DNA of 50,443 nucleotides from Bradyrhizobium zhengyangense (GCF_022012435.1 NZ_JAKLUA010000026.1:1-50443), one strand, 5' to 3'; positions 17,418-26,224 are shown, counted from the first letter of the stretch. The notes: generated from the letters alone by a model not told the origin. Translations and numbers: made by a program.

Positions 17418-18470
17418 ATGATTGGCACCGAGACACGAACTGCAGCCGGCATTCTCACACTCACCGCTTTGCGCGGTATCGGCCCTGCTACGGCCGAGCG
17501 TCTCGCTGAACGATTCTCGCTTCTTGAAGCGATTTTGGGCGCCGAGCCTGCGAAGCTTCGATCGGTCGTTTCGGCCGCGGTGGCTGAATGCCTTCAGGAG
17601 CCCGCCGCCATTGTTAAAGCCAGCGAGAAGGCACAGCGAGTGCTCGACGAGGCGGATCGGCGTGGGGTGCGTGTTCTGTCGATCTTCGATACGGATTATC
17701 CAGTGGCTCTGCGCTCTCTTGCCGATCGCCCGCCCATCCTGTTTGTGAAGGGCCAGCTTCCGCCGCGCCGCAGCGTCGCTTGCATCGGCACGCGCGAGCC
17801 GTCCGAATTCGGCGAAATCGTCAGCGATAGGATCGTGGAGACACTGGTCGGCGCCAATTGGGCGATCGTGAGTGGCCTTGCGATCGGCGTCGATACGTTG
17901 AGCCACCAAAGCGCATTGCATCACGGCGGGCGGACCGTCGCTGTGATGGCGGGTGGTCTTGAGGGCATTTACCCGAAGCAGAATAGCAAGCTCGCCGAAG
18001 AGATTCTGGAAAAGGATGGCGCGCTGATCAGCGAGCAGCCTTTCGGCGTGCCGCCATCCCCGCGCAATCTTGTGCAGCGCGATCGCCTGCAAAGCGGGCT
18101 TTCGATAGCAACCTTTGTCATGCAGACAGACATCAAGGGCGGCTCGATGCACACGGTGCGCTTCACGATCCAACAGGACCGCGTGCTGTTTGCGCCAGTG
18201 CCGCAGGGCCGTCATGCCACAGAGCCTAAGAGCCAGGGCATCTTGGCCATGACGCAGTTGCCCGCGAGCCGCTTCGCCGAAGCTGTGCGGGCTGAAGGTG
18301 ACTACCGACGCATACTCGCCGAGAGGTATGGCAACCGCCCGGTGGCTGTGCCGCTAGCCAGCAAGGAAGACTACGCCTCCATGCTTGGCTTATTGGAAAG
18401 CCGCTTGGCTGGTGGCGAAACCCAAACAGTCGCTCCGCCGTCGTCACCCACGCAGATGTCGATGCTCTAA
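17418..18470 (+). CDS. dprA: divergent DprA/Smf-family protein
   Basis: From ATG 17418 (GAAAGG at 17401-17406) the protein has 350 residues. Residues 14-35 are a helix-hairpin-helix (LTALRGIGPATAERLAERF). Residues about 105-265 are the SLOG/Rossmann domain: CIGTREPSEFG (122-132), IVSGLAIGVDTLSH (150-163), TVAVMAGGLEGIYPKQN (173-189), SEQPFG (205-210). Classical DprA loads RecA on incoming single-stranded DNA. Here key blocks differ: the usual FPxRNRxIxGLS is LVQRDRLQSGLS, and the EA-SGxLxTA loop is QTDIKGGSMHTV. No DML1-like winged helix is clear at the C-terminus. The next gene begins 8 bp downstream and encodes a HAD-PRT fusion, so the protein may be a specialised nucleotide or DNA sensor rather than the housekeeping DprA. 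Confidence 0.85.
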   Translation: MIGTETRTAAGILTLTALRGIGPATAERLAERFSLLEAILGAEPAKLRSVVSAAVAECLQEPAAIVKASEKAQRVLDEADRRGVRVLSIFDTDYPVALRSLADRPPILFVKGQLPPRRSVACIGTREPSEFGEIVSDRIVETLVGANWAIVSGLAIGVDTLSHQSALHHGGRTVAVMAGGLEGIYPKQNSKLAEEILEKDGALISEQPFGVPPSPRNLVQRDRLQSGLSIATFVMQTDIKGGSMHTVRFTIQQDRVLFAPVPQGRHATEPKSQGILAMTQLPASRFAEAVRAEGDYRRILAERYGNRPVAVPLASKEDYASMLGLLESRLAGGETQTVAPPSSPTQMSML

Positions 18471-18478
18471 CGGCTGGG

Positions 18479-19579
18479 ATGTTCCTGTTTGACCTCGACA
18501 TGACGCTTTTCGATAGCTCGGCCATTGCGCAGCAACGTCGCTTTCAGATGTGGGACAATGTCCGGCAGAATATGCATCTGATCCGGCCGTTCCCCGCGCA
18601 AGGCCGCGCGGCGCCTCATGAGCTTCCCGCCCTTCTCAGGGCGGACGGACAGAGGATCGGCATCGTCACCTCTTCGCCTGAATGGTACGCGACTTCAGTC
18701 CTCCAGCAATTCCGCATCCCTTACGACGTGCTGGTCAGCTACGGCAATACCCAGAACCACAAACCCGACCCCGAGCCGATCCTGGAAGCGCTACGTCGTG
18801 TCGGCGTGGCTGCGACGACGGAAACGCTCTACATCGGTGATGATGTCGGTGACATCGAAGCCAGTTACCATGCCGGGGTGACTTCTGTTGCGGTCCGATG
18901 GGGGCCTACGTCAATCTTCGAGCTTTCCTCCAGTGCACCGGACGTCTTCATGTCGAAGGCATCCACCTTGCTGAGACGCGAACATTCCTGGCCGCGGCTA
19001 TATTGGCGAAGCGTGAGCGCAGCCGTGTTGTCGCTGAAGAGTGATGATACCCACGCCAAGATTCTCGGTGAGGCCGTAGGTCGAGCCATCGCAACCCTCG
19101 ACTGGGCACCGGACTATGTTGTGCCGGTTCCGATGAAGCCTTCTCAACAGCGCAATCGCTTTGAATTGCTGCTCAATGAGGCAGCAGATCATTTCGATGA
19201 GGACATCGAACTGGAGCTGAAGGGCCTGCGTGTCGTCAAGGAAATCGAGGGCTACAAGCAGATGAATTCGCTGGAGCGCGCCGAAGCAATCAAAGGCGCT
19301 TTCCATTCTAATTTCAGATGGAACAATAACAAGATCTTGCTGATCGACGATGTCTACACGACCGGGGAGACCACCGGGGAATGTGTCCGGACACTCGCCG
19401 CCAGCGGCGCCGGCGAAGTCAGGATCATGACGCTGGCGAAGGACCAGCGGGTATTTGCTCGCAAGACCTGCCCCGCCTGCGGTCGCTCTATGAAAATCCG
19501 GGAGAATCACACAACCCATTTCAAATTCTGGGGCTGCTCGGGTTATCCTCACCACTGCCAAAACACTGAAAACTTCTAG
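18479..19579 (+). CDS. HAD phosphatase - phosphoribosyltransferase - zinc-finger fusion protein
   Basis: This 366-residue protein combines three parts. Residues 1-165 are a HAD hydrolase with motif I DLDMT (5-9), motif II VTSS (63-66), the motif III Lys in NHKPDPEP (93-100) and motif IV GDDVGD (120-125). Residues about 175-325 are a type I phosphoribosyltransferase with the PRPP loop IDDVYTTGETTG (289-300), similar to ComF. Residues 331-360 are a four-cysteine zinc finger (Cys331, 334, 353, 360) of the topoisomerase type. ComF and DprA are both competence proteins, but a HAD fused to PRT is not a standard competence gene. With the coupled dprA-like gene it suggests a nucleotide-handling module, possibly antiviral. 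All catalytic motifs are intact. The substrate is unknown. Confidence 0.85.
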   Translation: MFLFDLDMTLFDSSAIAQQRRFQMWDNVRQNMHLIRPFPAQGRAAPHELPALLRADGQRIGIVTSSPEWYATSVLQQFRIPYDVLVSYGNTQNHKPDPEPILEALRRVGVAATTETLYIGDDVGDIEASYHAGVTSVAVRWGPTSIFELSSSAPDVFMSKASTLLRREHSWPRLYWRSVSAAVLSLKSDDTHAKILGEAVGRAIATLDWAPDYVVPVPMKPSQQRNRFELLLNEAADHFDEDIELELKGLRVVKEIEGYKQMNSLERAEAIKGAFHSNFRWNNNKILLIDDVYTTGETTGECVRTLAASGAGEVRIMTLAKDQRVFARKTCPACGRSMKIRENHTTHFKFWGCSGYPHHCQNTENF

Positions 19580-19671
19580 AGCATGATCCCGAGAAGTGTG
19601 CAGCGGTTTTCGGAGGCTCAAACAATAACCTAAAGCGCGACGAGGATTCATCTCATTCTCATCGCGCTTTA
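19578..19671 (+). repeat. rhizobial intergenic mosaic-type repeat with terminal hairpin
   Basis: Immediately after the HAD-PRT stop is AGAGCATGATCCCGAGAAGTG... followed by GCGGTTTTCGG and CTCAAACAATAACC. It ends in a perfect hairpin: TAAAGCGCGA (19631-19640) and TCGCGCTTTA (19662-19671). The layout matches the palindromic intergenic elements (RIME-like) scattered through Rhizobiales. The end hairpin could also stop transcription of the operon. Confidence 0.7.
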
Positions 19672-19971
19672 ATGTGCGCGTGAGCGATTGATCCGCGCTC
19701 CAAGCCAGAAAACATGCCGAGCGAGCGCGGAACGAACGACGCCATCGACAACGACCGGCATTGAAGAAGAGGAAGACGGACGTGGATCTGAATGGCCAGC
19801 GGTTTGAGGCCCGTCCAATCAGACGTGCAGAGCTCACGCGAGATGAGAGTTGACGTTGACGAATAACCCGGCCGAACCGTTTCCACCCGTCTGCTCGTCG
19901 CTCACTCCGCTCGGGCGGTCTTGCGGGCACGCACAACATGATCCCGTGTAGAGAGTGCCAAACGGCGGCGG

Positions 19972-20139
19972 CTAAATCGCGTCAGGCGAGCCATTTTCCG
20001 GAGCGCCGCGCTCTGCCTGCTCCTGCAGCTCGCGTTCGGCTTGATGCCAGAATTCGAGTTCGCGCCCTTCCGGCCTGCCTGCTTTCTCCCAGAGCTCGTG
20101 GGCCTTGTTTTTGATCTGCTCTTCGGTCGGGAATGCCAT
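19972..20139 (-). CDS. DUF2934 protein
   Basis: This 55-residue protein from ATG 20139 reads IKNKAHELWEKAGRPEGRELEFWHQAERELQ in its core, which is the DUF2934 signature (AxxLWexaGrPeGrdxeHWxxAexel). A short acidic/polar tail follows. These tiny proteins are abundant in rhizobia and of unknown function. It has no obvious partner and lies convergent to the HAD-PRT gene. Confidence 0.85.
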   Translation of the reverse strand: MAFPTEEQIKNKAHELWEKAGRPEGRELEFWHQAERELQEQAERGAPENGSPDAI

Positions 20140-20799
20140 GGCGGACTCCGCGGGGGCACGGTCCCGCCTTTGGGGGGCTTTGGGGGTATGCGGCAGGACC
20201 GTGGGGGCACAAGGGCCCTTTCATTGAACCGCCCAGAAGCCAGCATGTTCCAATAACCAGGGCGAGGCATGAGATGCGCCCGAGCAAAATTAGCGCGCTC
20301 CAACCTCAGAAGGCCGGAAGGCCTAGCTAAATTTCCCCTCAGCACGATCTTACCTTCACGAGCGTATGATGCGTTTAGATGCAGACGTGCGGGCCGCTGC
20401 CGGCCGCCTTGGCGACCGGCTCCATCCGCGTGCAGCCAAAGGCGTCGCTAGAACACCGGCTTGCTTGTTGTCATGCGCTGCGGCTCGCCAGCTACAATCG
20501 CATCGAGAAAAGCGCTGTTGATATTGGTGCCCTCGCTGACAGCAGGCGACTTTACTTCCATCGCCTCCAGGGCACGGGGCTCTGTTCGGTGACGCGCTAT
20601 CTCGATCGATGCGCTCGATCAACTTCTGAGAAAAGGCTAGCTCAAGTATGCGATCATTCTTCTCGAGCGCTTGGCCTAATCGGATCCACCGTAGCTAAAC
20701 CTGGTATATTTGCTTGAGATCCGGCATCTGTGCGAGGCCGTCTTTGCCGGTGGCCAGGATGTTCAACACGAACCTTGAAAGTCACAGCCACGCCCTTCC
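20140..20799. other. gene-poor region
   Basis: No recognisable gene is present. Short frames occur on both strands without family motifs. A G-rich stretch (GGGGGCTTTGGGGGTATG) lies near 20170-20190 on the plus strand. Confidence 0.3.
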
Positions 20800-21000
20800 C
20801 TAGCGCCACATCGTCGGCGTCGAGCGAAGTGCCTCAAGCGCGACCTGCCTTAGGCGCTCCGCTGTTGTCTCACCCTTGGTTGCGGCTTCGATCAACTTGG
20901 AGGCGACATGGGCACGAAGGCCAGTTTCACTGCGGGAGATCTCCTGGCAGACCTCATCAAGCACGGCGCGGAGAAGGACACTCGTCGCTGGGTCCAACAC
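20800..21000 (-). CDS. small helical conserved protein
   Basis: GTG 21000, with GGAG 6 bp upstream, starts a 66-residue protein: ATSVLLRAVLDEVCQEIS, then RAHVASKLIEAATKGETT and LRQVALEAL. This resembles a short all-helical protein family frequent in Bradyrhizobium (VLDEVC...VASxLLEAA pattern). The function is unknown. The frame stays open further upstream, but that part looks unlike the family. Confidence 0.55.
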   Translation of the reverse strand: MLDPATSVLLRAVLDEVCQEISRSETGLRAHVASKLIEAATKGETTAERLRQVALEALRSTPTMWR

Positions 21001-21345
21001 GGGCGACTCCGAAAACGTGAAGGAAAATAAGGGCACGAGCAGGCACGTTGCAAATTTGATCTTTCGTCTGAAAGTAGGACAATATAAACTGTTAGCCCGG
21101 ATGACGCACCCAGGCCGGGTGTCAACGAACACGGACGACATTGCGCAACTAGGGGCAAGAACGGACCCGGCTGTCCTGGCGGAATTCGGCGTTGAACTGG
21201 GATTTGTTGATGATTTTCACCGCAGCGGGATTGCAACAGGCCGATCCAGCTGTTCAGCACGCCCCCCAACGGTTGGATGTGAACCCATCCGCTAGGCAGG
21301 CGCGGCCGAGCGGGTGGTCCGGAACTCGCCGCGCGCAGACGAACA

Positions 21346-21588
21346 ATGGATTCGATGTCCGACCGTTTTCCCTATTATGAGATTTTGCTCACTCGCCGTG
21401 GCCGCGGCTGGTTCTGGTCGCTCTCGACGGATGAAGGGATGCTGGTCATGGCAGGTTCAAAACGTAGCCGGCTGGCCGCCCGGTATGAGGCTAACAGGGC
21501 TTTGTTTTTGCTGCTCAGCGCGCCAGGCGGCGCGCGACATCCAGCTTCACCGCCGCGAGCTGGCGAGCGGCCAGGTGTGCGGCGTTAG
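21346..21588 (+). CDS. small conserved hypothetical protein
   Basis: This protein of about 80 residues (M4 at 21355 is an alternative start) has the core YYEILLTRRGRGWFWSLSTDEG and SRLAARYEANRALFLLL, a beta-strand then helix pattern that I recognise as a recurring small protein of Bradyrhizobium genomes. Its function is unknown. The C-terminal 20 residues are Pro/Arg-rich and may be read-through sequence. Confidence 0.45.
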   Translation: MDSMSDRFPYYEILLTRRGRGWFWSLSTDEGMLVMAGSKRSRLAARYEANRALFLLLSAPGGARHPASPPRAGERPGVRR

Positions 21589-21637
21589 CTGCTGCGGCGC
21601 CGTCCCGAAATCAACCAGATATGTTCGGAGAATGATG

Positions 21638-21790
21638 ATGACGAAGCGCGGACCGAAGGAGCTATCTCAAGCCGGCATCGTTTTTCCAAAGAAACCTCGC
21701 CCGGCAAAAGCAAAAAAGCTGACGGCGACAATGAAGCGTCGTGCACTCAAGGTGCAAAAGGTCGAACGAGCTGCAACATCATCGCAGTGA
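21638..21790 (+). CDS. small lysine-rich basic protein
   Basis: Three consecutive ATGs (21632, 21635, 21638) follow GGAG at 21627-21630; the third has the best spacing (7 bp) and gives 50 residues. The sequence is strongly basic (KKPRPAKAKKLTATMKRRALKVQK), suggesting nucleic-acid binding, but no family is recognised. Confidence 0.35.
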   Translation: MTKRGPKELSQAGIVFPKKPRPAKAKKLTATMKRRALKVQKVERAATSSQ

Positions 21791-21862
21791 GCGCGGCTGG
21801 GATCAGCACGCGCGCTGGAGCACCGCCCTGCCTCCTGGCGCGACGGAGATCGTGCTCGCTTA

Positions 21863-22726
21863 TCACCGCGCGGTCAGCCTGCGAGCCTCCGTGGTATCGA
21901 GCAGGATGTTGTCGATCAGCCGGGTTGAGCCAACATAACCTGCGACACAAATCGCAGCAGGACGCGTCAGCTCGCTTGTAGCTGGCGTGAGCGTTTCGGC
22001 ATCGACGATTTCCAGGTATTGCAGCTCGTCGATCTCTATAGTCTGCCTGGCGAGTGACAACAGCCGGATGGAATCGCGCTCGCCTGCCTGAAAGACAGCC
22101 TTTGCTGCGAAAAGGCCGCGGCTGATGGAAAGGGCGCTGCTGCGTTCAGGAGCGCTGAGATAGCGGTTCCGGCTGCTCATGGCGAGCCCGTCCGGATCGC
22201 GAACCGTCGGGACGGTGACGATTTCGATCGGGAGATTGAGATCGGTGACCATCCGCCGCACTACGGCACATTGCTGAAAGTCCTTTTGTCCGAAGAACGC
22301 CAGATCAGGCTGCACCATGTTGAACAGCTTGCAGACGACGGTCGTAACACCCCGAAAGTGGCCGGGCCTGAACGGGCCACAGAGGGGCTGTGCCGGTGCA
22401 CCCGGTTCGACAAAGGTGTCGAACCCCGACCGATACACTTCCTCCGCCCCGGGAGCAAAGATAATATCGACGTCAGCCTCGCGGCACAGTCGTTCGTCTC
22501 GGGGGAAGTCCCGTGGATACACGCTGAGATCTTCCTTCGGGCCAAACTGGGCCGGGTTGACGAAGATGCTGACGACCGTGGTGTTGCAGCGTGCCCGGCT
22601 CGCTTTAACAAGCGCGAGATGACCATCGTGCAGGTATCCCATTGTGGGCACAAATCCGACGCGACCATTCGGTTTGTGACCAGCGAGGGCGCGGCGCAGC
22701 TCGCGGACGGTTTTTATGGTGCGCAC
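21863..22726 (-). CDS. panC: pantoate-beta-alanine ligase
   Basis: The gene starts at GTG 22726, 4 bp after the panB stop, and gives 287 residues, the normal PanC length. PanC joins pantoate and beta-alanine with ATP to make pantothenate, the precursor of coenzyme A. Family motifs are PTMGYLHDGHLALV (nucleotidyl-transferase HxGH), NPAQFGPKEDLSVYPRD, FGQKDFQQCAVVRRMVTDL and SSRNRYLS. It forms a tight operon with panB. No panD (beta-alanine supply) is in the window. Pantothenate genes on a symbiosis island are also known from Mesorhizobium loti. Confidence 0.95.
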   Translation of the reverse strand: MRTIKTVRELRRALAGHKPNGRVGFVPTMGYLHDGHLALVKASRARCNTTVVSIFVNPAQFGPKEDLSVYPRDFPRDERLCREADVDIIFAPGAEEVYRSGFDTFVEPGAPAQPLCGPFRPGHFRGVTTVVCKLFNMVQPDLAFFGQKDFQQCAVVRRMVTDLNLPIEIVTVPTVRDPDGLAMSSRNRYLSAPERSSALSISRGLFAAKAVFQAGERDSIRLLSLARQTIEIDELQYLEIVDAETLTPATSELTRPAAICVAGYVGSTRLIDNILLDTTEARRLTAR

Positions 22727-22730
22727 GACG

Positions 22731-23609
22731 CTAAATTCCGTCCCGCTCGCCTGGCGTCCAGTTTGCGACGACCTCCGCCAGGGATTCCGGCAAACGGTAG
22801 GACTCCTGAGCGTCCGGAAATGTGCCCTCCCGGACATCGGTCGCCCAGCTTGCGAGGGCATCCTGCAAGACCTGAAATCCGTTCGAATAGGGGCGCACGA
22901 ATTTCGGCCGGTGCCCCTCCGTCAATCCGACCACGTCGTGGAACACGAGTACCTGGCCCGAACATTTCGCTCCCGCGCCGATCCCAATGGTCGGAATCTT
23001 CAGGATCTCGGTCACACGCGCTGCAAGCTCGGCCGGAATGCCCTCGAGCACGAGCGCAAAGCATCCCGCTTGCTCTAACCGGTGCGCGTCCTCGAGCAGT
23101 TGCAATGCAGCCTCGCTCGTGCGACCCTGCACCCTGAAGCCGCCCATGACGTTGACGCTTTGCGGGGTGAGGCCGAGGTGTCCCATCACCGGGATTTCGC
23201 ATTGGACCAGCGCGCGTATCATGTCGATGCGCTTGGCGCCCCCTTCCAGCTTGACGGCATCTGCTCCCCGTTGCAGGAAGCCACCTGCGTTGCGGATAGT
23301 TTCCTGCGGGCTGACATGGAAGCTGAGAAACGGCATATCAGCCACGAGCAGCGCACGAGGTCTTGTGCGCGCGACAGCCTCCAGATGATAGTTCATCATC
23401 GGCATGCTGACCGGAAGGGTATTGTCGTAGCCGAGACAGACATTGCCGACGCTGTCGCCCACGAGGAGGATATCGACGATGGAATCGGCAATCCGCGCTG
23501 TCACGGCGTCATAGGCGGTGGTCATCGTTATGCGCCGCCGTTCCTCCTTCCATTGTTGAAGGAGCGGAATCGTCACTCGCGCACTGGGCGCTTGAGATAT
23601 GTGGCTCAT
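22731..23609 (-). CDS. panB: 3-methyl-2-oxobutanoate hydroxymethyltransferase
   Basis: From ATG 23609 (GGGGAT upstream) the protein has 292 residues. PanB transfers a hydroxymethyl group from methylene-tetrahydrofolate to ketoisovalerate, the first committed step to pantothenate. Motifs: TAYDAVTARIAD, VGDSVGNVCLGYDNTLPV (metal and substrate loop), VADMPFLSF, KLEGG, MGHLGLTPQSVN, LVLEGIP and TIGIGAGAKCSGQVLVFHD. It is complete, and panC follows directly. No sigma-54 or NifA site was seen upstream, so it is probably not controlled with nif. Confidence 0.95.
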   Translation of the reverse strand: MSHISQAPSARVTIPLLQQWKEERRRITMTTAYDAVTARIADSIVDILLVGDSVGNVCLGYDNTLPVSMPMMNYHLEAVARTRPRALLVADMPFLSFHVSPQETIRNAGGFLQRGADAVKLEGGAKRIDMIRALVQCEIPVMGHLGLTPQSVNVMGGFRVQGRTSEAALQLLEDAHRLEQAGCFALVLEGIPAELAARVTEILKIPTIGIGAGAKCSGQVLVFHDVVGLTEGHRPKFVRPYSNGFQVLQDALASWATDVREGTFPDAQESYRLPESLAEVVANWTPGERDGI

Positions 23610-23754
23610 CTGCGATCCCCGGTTGTGTTCAATCCGCATTCGTTGCAGCTGCGCTTCTTAGGGGAGACGACAGAAATGGGTCAATGGTCAATTTAAGAAA
23701 GAGAAAATGTCTCTCTGAATGGCAACATCAGCAGGCCGGAGGTTTTGATGATTG

Positions 23755-24330
23755 CGCGATCATGGTGTGAGTACTTCTTCGCGTAACCAAATCCCGCGGC
23801 GTTGAGCACGTGGAGGGGCGCAACTGTTCCGGTGATGGACGGCTTGCGGCGCGCGGCCGGGGACATTGCAGACGAGGTTAGGCAACAGAAACACGTCTAT
23901 TGCACGCCGAACCAAAAATGCCGCGCGGGTCTTAGGGACGTCCGAAAGGCAGCAGCGTCCCTTGGGCGCCAATGGCTTGATCTCGGAAAAGGCGACACGG
24001 GAGTGGTCGTCAATGTAGACGGGCTGGGAGCGCCGGGTAATGCCGTCTCCGATCCCTCCAAAAACGCCACAGCGTTATGATGTCGATGTGAATGATCTCG
24101 CCTGGGCTTTCACGCTCATATCGGCCTTCCCCGCTCAGTCAGCTCCTCGCGATCCGGTTCAATTCTAAGCGACGAGGATGGCTGACGGCGGCCGTCGACA
24201 CTTCGACCTGGTCGGCGATCTGCGTGCCGGTGTAGATGTCGGCGCAATGCGTCGAAGCCTGCACATGTGGCTGGCGGGACTTGGCGACGAAAGGGTCTGG
24301 AGGAGCGATTGCGCAACCAAGCAACACCTT
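23755..24330 (-). pseudogene. IS481-family transposase remnant
   Basis: Fragments in several minus-strand frames match an IS481/integrase-core transposase in the right order: TGTQIADQVEVSTAAVSH with RLELNRI (HTH, about 24230-24150), YERESPGEIIHIDI (about 24120-24080), and DDHSRVAF leading into KPLAPKGRC (about 24015-23945). Frame changes and lost sequence make it dead. It separates panBC from the fix genes and probably marks an insertion that joined the two. Confidence 0.65.
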
Positions 24331-24572
24331 CCGCGCGGAACCGCTTGACCTATTTTCAATCGTCTTCGGCAAGATGTTTCACAGGTCAGCCATCGGCTTG
24401 CGGCAGCCTACTCCTCCGCAGCATCGCCTATCGACCTTTGGGCATCAACGGCGCATTCTTGTGGGTGTTCATCCGGTCTCTCCCAGAACACTGCAGCTTC
24501 GGAAACTCAGCTTTCTCGGTTCAGAACGGATGGGCACTTCCTGAAAGATCACAGCTACGTTGAGCCGAATTA
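24331..24572. other. spacer between IS481 remnant and fixX
   Basis: I see no gene or clear terminator here. It may contain more of the decayed insertion sequence. Confidence 0.3.
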
Positions 24573-24869
24573 TTAGCCAAACTTGAACAGTACGCCGTAA
24601 CCACCTCGCGGATAGCTCCACTCGATGTCACCTCTCTCCTCGCAGATCACGCGGCAAGTGCCGCACTCGATGCAGCCGTCCACGGCGACTTCTATCTGGT
24701 GCTTGTCGTTAGCTACATAGCAGTGAGCCGGGCAGGTTGTCAGCATGCTCACGAGCTCCGAGGATGGCATCGTGTGTGGCCGCACCTTGATGTGAGGGTG
24801 CCCAGGATCAAGCAGGTAGCGGTTGTAGAATAGCCTGTCCTCGACGCGCGCGGATCGGTCGGTCGACAT
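24573..24869 (-). CDS. fixX: ferredoxin-like protein FixX
   Basis: FixX (98 residues) is the iron-sulfur partner of FixC in the FixABCX electron-bifurcating complex, which delivers low-potential electrons to nitrogenase. Cysteines appear as CPAHC (residues about 46-50) and the cluster motif CIECGTCRVIC (about 66-76), followed by the conserved ending GDIEWSYPRGGYGVLFKFG. ATG 24869 has GAGGG upstream, and the gene starts 31 bp after fixC. It is the last gene of the nifW-fixABCX string. Confidence 0.96.
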   Translation of the reverse strand: MSTDRSARVEDRLFYNRYLLDPGHPHIKVRPHTMPSSELVSMLTTCPAHCYVANDKHQIEVAVDGCIECGTCRVICEERGDIEWSYPRGGYGVLFKFG

Positions 24870-24900
24870 GGTTAGCCCTCATGGGGGTGTGAGAGAAGCG

Positions 24901-26208
24901 TTACCGCCAAGCGCGCGCGAGGCGAACGGCATCACCGAGCAGGCCGCTCCACGAACGGCTCTTGACGAAGGAGTTTAGTGATTGCTTTTCCTTTTCGGCC
25001 TTTGGTGTCCCGTCGACCCGCAAGAAATTCTGCATCGATTCCGAGACGAGCTCCGGATATGTCAGAAAAAAGTTCCGGGAGTAGGTGTGCATCAGCGCGG
25101 GCATGTCTTTGTACTTCCTTAGGTCCCTAATGACAAACGAATGGTCCAACATCGTCTTGTAAATTGACAGATTCGTCGCTGTCATTGGGGCGCCGCGCGA
25201 CTTGACTTGGATGATCGCTTCGGCCGCGAGTCGCCCCGATGTCATTGCGAGGTTTGAGCCCTCGCGATGCATAGCGTTGTTGAGTTGAGCGGCGTCGCCT
25301 ACGACGACCCAGCCCTCGCCATATAGCTGCGGAATGGCCTTGAAGCCACCCTCGGGAATGAGGTGAGCGGCATATTCCTTGACTTCCGATCCCTCGATCA
25401 GCGGAGCGACCGAAGGATGCCGCTTGAAGCGATCGAGCAGACCATACGGTGTTTCCCCGGTGCTTGTGAAGTGCGCGACCAGGCATCCGATGCCAAGGGA
25501 GATGCATTCCTTATTGGTGTAGATGAAGCCCATGCCTGTCATGCCGCGGGAGATGGTGCCCGCAGCCTCAATGACGAGCCCTTCATCGCCCTTAAGATTG
25601 AAGCGGGCCTCGATAACTTCGCGCGGTAGGAAGTGCATCTCCTTCACGGCGAGTGCGACCGTGTCCGGCGTAGGCCGCTTGCGTACGCCGGCCCGCGTGC
25701 CAAGAAGGCCGTTGACGCCTTCCGCGAGGACCACCGCGCCAGCATGGATCTCGCCATCGGCGCGGTCAGTCCGCACACCCACCACCTTGCCGTTAGCATC
25801 TTGCATTAGTTCGGTTGCCGTTGTCTCGCATAGCACCGTGGCGCCAGCTTCGCGAACTTTCTGCGAGAACCACCTATCGAACTGAGCGCGGATGATAGTA
25901 TAGCGGTTCGGCCTTTCTTCGTTGAAGTCGTCGGAGCGGTAGTGCAGGCCGGTGTGAGAGCGGTCATCCATCATCCAGAAGCGCTGTTCGACCAGATGCC
26001 GCTCAAGCGGCGCGTCTTGTCGAAAGTTAGCGACAAGCGCCTCCAGCATATCGGCATAGAGGATCGCACCCTGCACGTTCTTCGACCCGGGATATTCGCC
26101 ACGCTCGAGCTGAAGAACCTTCAGGCCGTGCTTGGCAAGCGTGAGCGCCGCTGCATTGCCGGCCATACCTGCCCCGACGACGATGATGTCAAATGTTTCC
26201 GCGGTCAC
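24901..26208 (-). CDS. fixC: flavoprotein FixC (ETF-quinone oxidoreductase-like)
   Basis: FixC (435 residues) is an FAD protein related to ETF:ubiquinone oxidoreductase. It takes electrons from FixAB and passes them to FixX and quinone. The start is GTG 26208, preceded by AGGAGAG. The FAD-binding motif is IIVVGAGMAGNAAALTLAKHGLKVLQLERGE near the N-terminus, with AVVLAEGVNG and VVGDAAQLNNAMHREGSNLAMTSG further in. The C-terminus is intact. fixB ends 16 bp upstream and fixX follows after 31 bp, so all are one operon. Confidence 0.96.
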   Translation of the reverse strand: MTAETFDIIVVGAGMAGNAAALTLAKHGLKVLQLERGEYPGSKNVQGAILYADMLEALVANFRQDAPLERHLVEQRFWMMDDRSHTGLHYRSDDFNEERPNRYTIIRAQFDRWFSQKVREAGATVLCETTATELMQDANGKVVGVRTDRADGEIHAGAVVLAEGVNGLLGTRAGVRKRPTPDTVALAVKEMHFLPREVIEARFNLKGDEGLVIEAAGTISRGMTGMGFIYTNKECISLGIGCLVAHFTSTGETPYGLLDRFKRHPSVAPLIEGSEVKEYAAHLIPEGGFKAIPQLYGEGWVVVGDAAQLNNAMHREGSNLAMTSGRLAAEAIIQVKSRGAPMTATNLSIYKTMLDHSFVIRDLRKYKDMPALMHTYSRNFFLTYPELVSESMQNFLRVDGTPKAEKEKQSLNSFVKSRSWSGLLGDAVRLARAWR

Positions 26209-26224
26209 GAGGTCTCTCCTTGTC

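Noticed and set aside
17376..18215. Long minus-strand open frame opposite dprA
   Set aside because: It lies fully over the well-supported dprA reading frame, has no family motif and is a high-GC shadow.
18998..19939. 313-codon minus-strand frame opposite the HAD-PRT gene
   Set aside because: It is a shadow of a gene whose catalytic motifs are intact.
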